This document shows, piece after piece, positions 12,312 through 15,085 of a stretch of DNA of 15,085 nucleotides (the stretch's first letter is position 1; every line of letters begins with the position of its first letter). The stretch is taken from the NCBI GenBank assembly GCA_040755715.1, contig JBFLXN010000056.1, positions 1 through 15,085 of the forward strand, written 5' to 3'. The notes beneath the pieces are model-generated. The model did not search any database, was not told the DNA's origin, and worked only from the letters and a program-made list of their open reading frames with translations. A program made the position numbers and the translations under genes. This stretch comes from JBFLXN01 sp040755715 [NCBI: Candidatus Edwardsbacteria bacterium] (GTDB lineage Bacteria > Edwardsbacteria > AC1 > JBFLXN01).

Positions 12312-14970
12312 TCCCAAAGATGTAGAAAAAAAATGGTATAAGTTTTGGGAAGAAAGCGGTTATTTTTACGGAGAGGTCTCCTCTAAAAAGAAACCATTTT
12401 GTATTACTATTCCCCCCCCGAATGTTACGGGTGAGTCGCATATTGGCCATGCCCTTTGTTACACCCTTCAGGATGTTCTGGCACGCTGGAAACGGATGCA
12501 GGGATATGCCACACTCTGTTTGCCAGGGATGGACCACGCCAGCATTGCTGTTCATAGGGTTGTTGAAGAGCAATTGGCTAAAGAAGGATTGAGCCGCCAT
12601 TTGTTAGGAAGAGAAAAATTTTTGGAAAGAGTGTGGCAGTGGAAAAACGAGTGTAGCGAAACTATCAAAAATCAATTCAAAATATTGGGGTTCTCTTTTG
12701 ATTGGTCTAAAGAACGCTTTACTATGGATGAAGATTATGTAGATGCAGTTCTTGAAACATTTGTGCGTTTTTATAATAAAGGTTATATCTACCGAGGTCA
12801 ACGGGTAACAAATTGGTGTCCCGGTTGTCAAACAGCCATTTCAGATATAGAAGTAGATAGAGAAGAAAGAAAAGAATTTCTCTATTATGTTTCCTATCCT
12901 CTTGAAGATGGGTCAGGCTCAATTACGGTAGCCACTACCAGACCGGAAACAATGTTGGGAGATACGGCAGTAGCAGTTCATCCGAAAGATGAACGTTATC
13001 AGAAGTTTGTTGGAAAAATTTTAGTTCTCCCCCTTATGGAGAGAAGAATACCAATCATTACTGATGAGATAGTTGATATTCATTTTGGCACTGGTGCGGT
13101 CAAGGTTACTCCCGCTCATGACATTAATGATTTTGAAATCGCAGGGCGTCATTCACTTCCCAAAATAGTGGTGATTGGAAAAGATGGAAAGATGACAAAG
13201 GAAGCCGGAGTGTTTGCTAACCTAGATAGATATCAGGCAAGAGAAGAAGTATTGCGTGAATTAAAGGCTAAAAACTATCTGGTGAAAATTGAAGACTATC
13301 CCTTGGTTTTGGGTCTTTGTGAGCGCTGTCATACTGCTGTTGAGCCATTACTCTCTGAACAATGGTTTATGCGGATGAAAGAATTAGCGGTACCGGCCAT
13401 TCACGTGGTTAAGGAAGGAAAGATAAAGTTTGTCCCTGAACAATTCACCAAGGTTTATTTGGATTGGATGGAAAACATTCGTGATTGGTGTATCTCTCGC
13501 CAACTCTGGTGGGGACACAGGATACCGGTGTGGTACTGCCAGAAAATGAAAAATCCAAAATGCAAAATGCAAAATGGAGTGATAGTATCAAAAATTGCAC
13601 CACAAATATGCCCCTACTGTGGGTCCAAAGAATTAGTTCAGGATGAGGATATTCTTGACACTTGGTTTTCCTCAGCACTTTGGCCCTTTGCTACCCTCGG
13701 CTGGCCAAAGGAAACTGAAGAATTGCGCTATTTCTATCCAACCTCAATAATGGTTACGGGTTCCGGAATCATTCACCTCTGGGTAGCCAGAATGATTATA
13801 ACCGGTTTAGAATTTATGCAAGATATTCCTTTTTCTTCTGTCTATATTAATGCGACCGTATTAAATGAAGATGGAAAAAGGATGTCTAAATCTTTAGGTA
13901 CAGGGATAGACCCTTTAGAGATGATTGAACAATATGGAGTAGATGCAACTCGTTTTGGTCTGATGGTCCAAGCTGGCAAAGCCCAGGAGATTCGCTTTGG
14001 TTATCAGAAAGCGGAAATGGCCAGGAATTTTACTAATAAAATCCACAATGCTGCCAGATTTATCTTGACGAATCTTTCTGATCTTCATTTTCTGCCTTCT
14101 GCCTTCTGCCTTCTGCCTTCTGCCTTAGAATTGCCCGACCGCTGGATTTTAAGTCGATATCACAAAATTATTGAAGAGGTAAATCAAGTGTTAGAGGAAT
14201 TCAGTTTTGACGAAGCGAGTCAAAGATTCTATGATTTTTTCTGGCATGACTTTTGTGACTGGTATTTAGAAATTGCAAAACTTCGTTTAGGTGGTGAGGA
14301 GAAAGAACAGGTGCAATCTATACTTCTTTTGATTTTGGAAGGAAGTCTGCGTCTGCTCCATCCATTTATGCCCTTTATTACTGAAGAAATCTGGCAAAAA
14401 TTACCCCGCACCTTGCCAAAGGTGCGGGGCGAGAGCATAATGCTTGCCAATTATCCCAAAAGTGATAAGAAGTGGTTTGATACTCTTTCAGAAAACCAAA
14501 TGGAGACAATTCAAAAGATTGTTATGGCTATCAGAAATATCAGGAGTGAAATGAATCTGCCACCCTCACAAATGATAGAGCTACAAGTTAAATGTAGTGA
14601 GCCACTGGTAATAACATTACTTTTGGAAAATTTGTCCATCATTCTGAATCTCACTCGGAGTAAGAATTTAATCATCAATGATAAGATAGAAAAACCCAAA
14701 TTATCTGCCAGTAGTGTAATAGGGCAATGTGAAATCTTTGTTCCTCTGGCGGATTTGCTTGATGTGGAAAAAGAAAAAGCAAGACTGGCTAAAGAAGTTT
14801 TAAACCTTTCAAAGTTGATTGATTCAATCAGCAGAAAACTAACTGACCAGGCCTTCTTGAATAAAGCACCAAAGGAAGTGATTGAAAGAGAAGAAATGAA
14901 GAGGAGGGAATATACAGAAAAGAGAGAAAGATTAGAAAGAAATTTAGCGGTTCTTATGGTGCTTTGTTAA
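12286..14970 (+). CDS. valS: Valyl-tRNA synthetase carrying three in-frame repeat-derived stretches
   Basis: Charges tRNA-Val. The 894 residues show PPPNVTG (43-49) and HIGH (52-55), the CP1 editing-domain segments TTRPETMLGDTAVAVHP and VKVTPAHDINDFEIA, zinc-knuckle NWCPGC and CERCH, WCISRQLWWGHRIP, DTWFSSALWP, RMSKS (532-536) and a C-terminal coiled-coil arm (about 825-890). GAGGT lies eight bases before the ATG. Oddities: DHAS (83-86) replaces the usual DHAG. A CAAAATG triple repeat encodes PKCKMQNG-type residues (about 421-431) where a CxxC knuckle belongs. Five TTCTGCC heptamers encode FLPSAFCLLPSAL (602-614). A palindrome encodes PRTLPKVRG (707-715) between WQKL and ESIM. All keep the frame, so the gene is probably functional. 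Confidence 0.95.
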   Translation: MKELAKAYNPKDVEKKWYKFWEESGYFYGEVSSKKKPFCITIPPPNVTGESHIGHALCYTLQDVLARWKRMQGYATLCLPGMDHASIAVHRVVEEQLAKEGLSRHLLGREKFLERVWQWKNECSETIKNQFKILGFSFDWSKERFTMDEDYVDAVLETFVRFYNKGYIYRGQRVTNWCPGCQTAISDIEVDREERKEFLYYVSYPLEDGSGSITVATTRPETMLGDTAVAVHPKDERYQKFVGKILVLPLMERRIPIITDEIVDIHFGTGAVKVTPAHDINDFEIAGRHSLPKIVVIGKDGKMTKEAGVFANLDRYQAREEVLRELKAKNYLVKIEDYPLVLGLCERCHTAVEPLLSEQWFMRMKELAVPAIHVVKEGKIKFVPEQFTKVYLDWMENIRDWCISRQLWWGHRIPVWYCQKMKNPKCKMQNGVIVSKIAPQICPYCGSKELVQDEDILDTWFSSALWPFATLGWPKETEELRYFYPTSIMVTGSGIIHLWVARMIITGLEFMQDIPFSSVYINATVLNEDGKRMSKSLGTGIDPLEMIEQYGVDATRFGLMVQAGKAQEIRFGYQKAEMARNFTNKIHNAARFILTNLSDLHFLPSAFCLLPSALELPDRWILSRYHKIIEEVNQVLEEFSFDEASQRFYDFFWHDFCDWYLEIAKLRLGGEEKEQVQSILLLILEGSLRLLHPFMPFITEEIWQKLPRTLPKVRGESIMLANYPKSDKKWFDTLSENQMETIQKIVMAIRNIRSEMNLPPSQMIELQVKCSEPLVITLLLENLSIILNLTRSKNLIINDKIEKPKLSASSVIGQCEIFVPLADLLDVEKEKARLAKEVLNLSKLIDSISRKLTDQAFLNKAPKEVIEREEMKRREYTEKRERLERNLAVLMVLC
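12412..12419 (+). repeat. C8 homopolymer at the valS PPPN motif
   Basis: Eight consecutive C bases encode most of the PPP of PPPNVTG, the first catalytic block of ValRS. Its length makes it slippage-prone. A one-base change would abolish the enzyme. Confidence 0.9.
13543..13576 (+). repeat. CAAAATG heptamer repeat inside valS
   Basis: Three tandem perfect CAAAATG units (13556-13576) are preceded by an AAAATG and a degenerate AAAAATC (13543-13555). It is read as KMKNPKCKMQNG. A/T-rich words of the same style (TCAAAAA, TCAAAATT) occur in the intergenic region 331-367. The canonical ValRS has a short CxxCG here, so the repeat replaces or splits a zinc knuckle. Confidence 0.75.
14090..14124 (+). 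repeat. Five tandem TTCTGCC heptamers inside valS
   Basis: Five identical heptamers (35 bases) run from 14090 to 14124 without a mismatch. Since seven is not a multiple of three, they are read in rotating frames as FLPSAFCLLPSAL. Perfect identity suggests recent expansion. Gain or loss of any number of units not divisible by three would shift the frame of an essential gene. Confidence 0.9.
14404..14429 (+). repeat. Palindromic element (CCCCGCACCTT / AAGGTGCGGGG) inside valS
   Basis: Perfect 11-base arms at 14404-14414 and 14419-14429 surround a GCCA loop. It is read in-frame as PRTLPKVRG within the anticodon-binding region, between EEIWQKL and ESIML, where related enzymes have only a few residues. 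It is the best-preserved of three related elements in the window; the others are at 9576-9600 and 2985-3008. Confidence 0.75.
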
Positions 14971-14981
14971 CTAAATATTAC

Positions 14982-15010
14982 TTGCATTTTGTGACAAAAA
15001 GTGCTATAAT
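14982..15010 (+). promoter_or_regulatory. Promoter downstream of valS, driving the truncated last gene
   Basis: TTGCAT (14982-14987) is separated by 17 bases from a perfect TATAAT (15005-15010). Between them lies a small palindrome TTTTGT-G-ACAAAA (14987-14999). The expected start is near 15017, giving a leader of about 17 bases that begins at GGAGGTGA. Confidence 0.7.
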
Positions 15011-15033
15011 GGTTACCGGAGGTGACGGTAACC
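15011..15033. promoter_or_regulatory. Inverted repeat at the predicted start site and ribosome site of the last gene
   Basis: GGTTACCG (15011-15018) and CGGTAACC (15026-15033) are perfect 8-base arms around GAGGTGA. The centre contains the Shine-Dalgarno sequence GGAGGTGA, and the right arm ends immediately before the ATG at 15034. Because transcription should start inside the left arm, a DNA operator is more likely than an RNA hairpin for this promoter. Read-through from valS would produce the hairpin and hide the ribosome site. Confidence 0.6.
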
Positions 15034-15085
15034 ATGCATCCCATTTTTGTCAGAAAATTGTCCAAGAAAGAAAAAATAGAATTGA
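15034..15085 (+). CDS. Truncated start of a gene resembling an IS630-type transposase
   Basis: Only 17 codons are present before the window ends: MHPIFVRKLSKKEKIEL. The pattern MHPIFVR-L-(two to three residues)-E followed by a short helix resembles the N-terminus of IS630-related transposases and their helix-turn-helix proteins, which commonly begin this way and continue into a LRRCQILLAS-type helix. The continuation is not visible. GGAGGTGA lies eight bases before the ATG within an inverted repeat, and a strong promoter precedes it. If correct, an insertion element begins just after valS. With so few residues this is a resemblance, not a firm assignment. Confidence 0.5.
   Translation, partial: MHPIFVRKLSKKEKIEL

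Noticed and set aside
14987-14999. TTTTGT-G-ACAAAA palindrome as a terminator for valS
   Set aside because: The stem is six A/T-rich pairs with a one-base loop, and it sits between the -35 and -10 of the next promoter; an operator or element end is more plausible.

Overview
The window looks like chromosomal DNA of a low-GC (roughly 40%), diderm, probably anaerobic and uncultivated bacterium. Evidence for an outer membrane is a LolD ATPase and a LolA-like domain. Evidence for anaerobic-style metabolism is an AmrS-type radical SAM enzyme and a short-form ThiC. McsA/McsB beside lolD and a LolA-like gene directly after ftsK resemble gene orders I associate with candidate phyla such as Omnitrophota. 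That placement is an inference from gene content only.

Layout. Bases 1-555 hold no convincing gene and are packed with degenerate repeats. A plus-strand unit then runs lolD, mcsA, mcsB with overlapping genes, followed after a 143-base repeat-bearing gap by thiC (or the related bzaF). Three minus-strand genes follow: ndk, a DUF177/YceD protein and amrS, with amrS convergent to thiC. A 377-base divergent region (6620-6996) carries good promoters for ndk (minus) and ftsK (plus). From ftsK a tightly packed plus-strand operon runs through a lipoprotein/LolA-like fusion, a HEPN-MNT pair, a possible 31-residue ORF, a polytopic membrane protein and valS. The last 115 bases hold a new promoter, an 8-base inverted repeat at the start site, and the first 17 codons of a gene resembling an IS630-type transposase.

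How the genes relate. LolD and the LolA-like protein belong to lipoprotein sorting, although the LolC/E permease is not in view. McsA/McsB form the protein-arginine kinase, but clpC and ctsR are absent here. ValS, Ndk, FtsK and DUF177 are housekeeping. The HEPN-MNT pair is an accessory module of toxin-antitoxin type embedded in a housekeeping operon.

The most striking feature is how far short repeats have entered this sequence, including coding regions. valS alone carries three in-frame repeat-derived stretches: a triple CAAAATG heptamer at a zinc-knuckle position, five TTCTGCC heptamers, and an 11-base-arm palindrome. A relative of that palindrome lies in-frame in the LolA-like gene and a degenerate one in the thiC start region. 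ndk has an odd basic N-terminal extension and ftsK a motor-domain insertion. Intergenic regions hold at least three more repeat families. The second theme is leaderless or near-leaderless promoters at lolD and ftsK.
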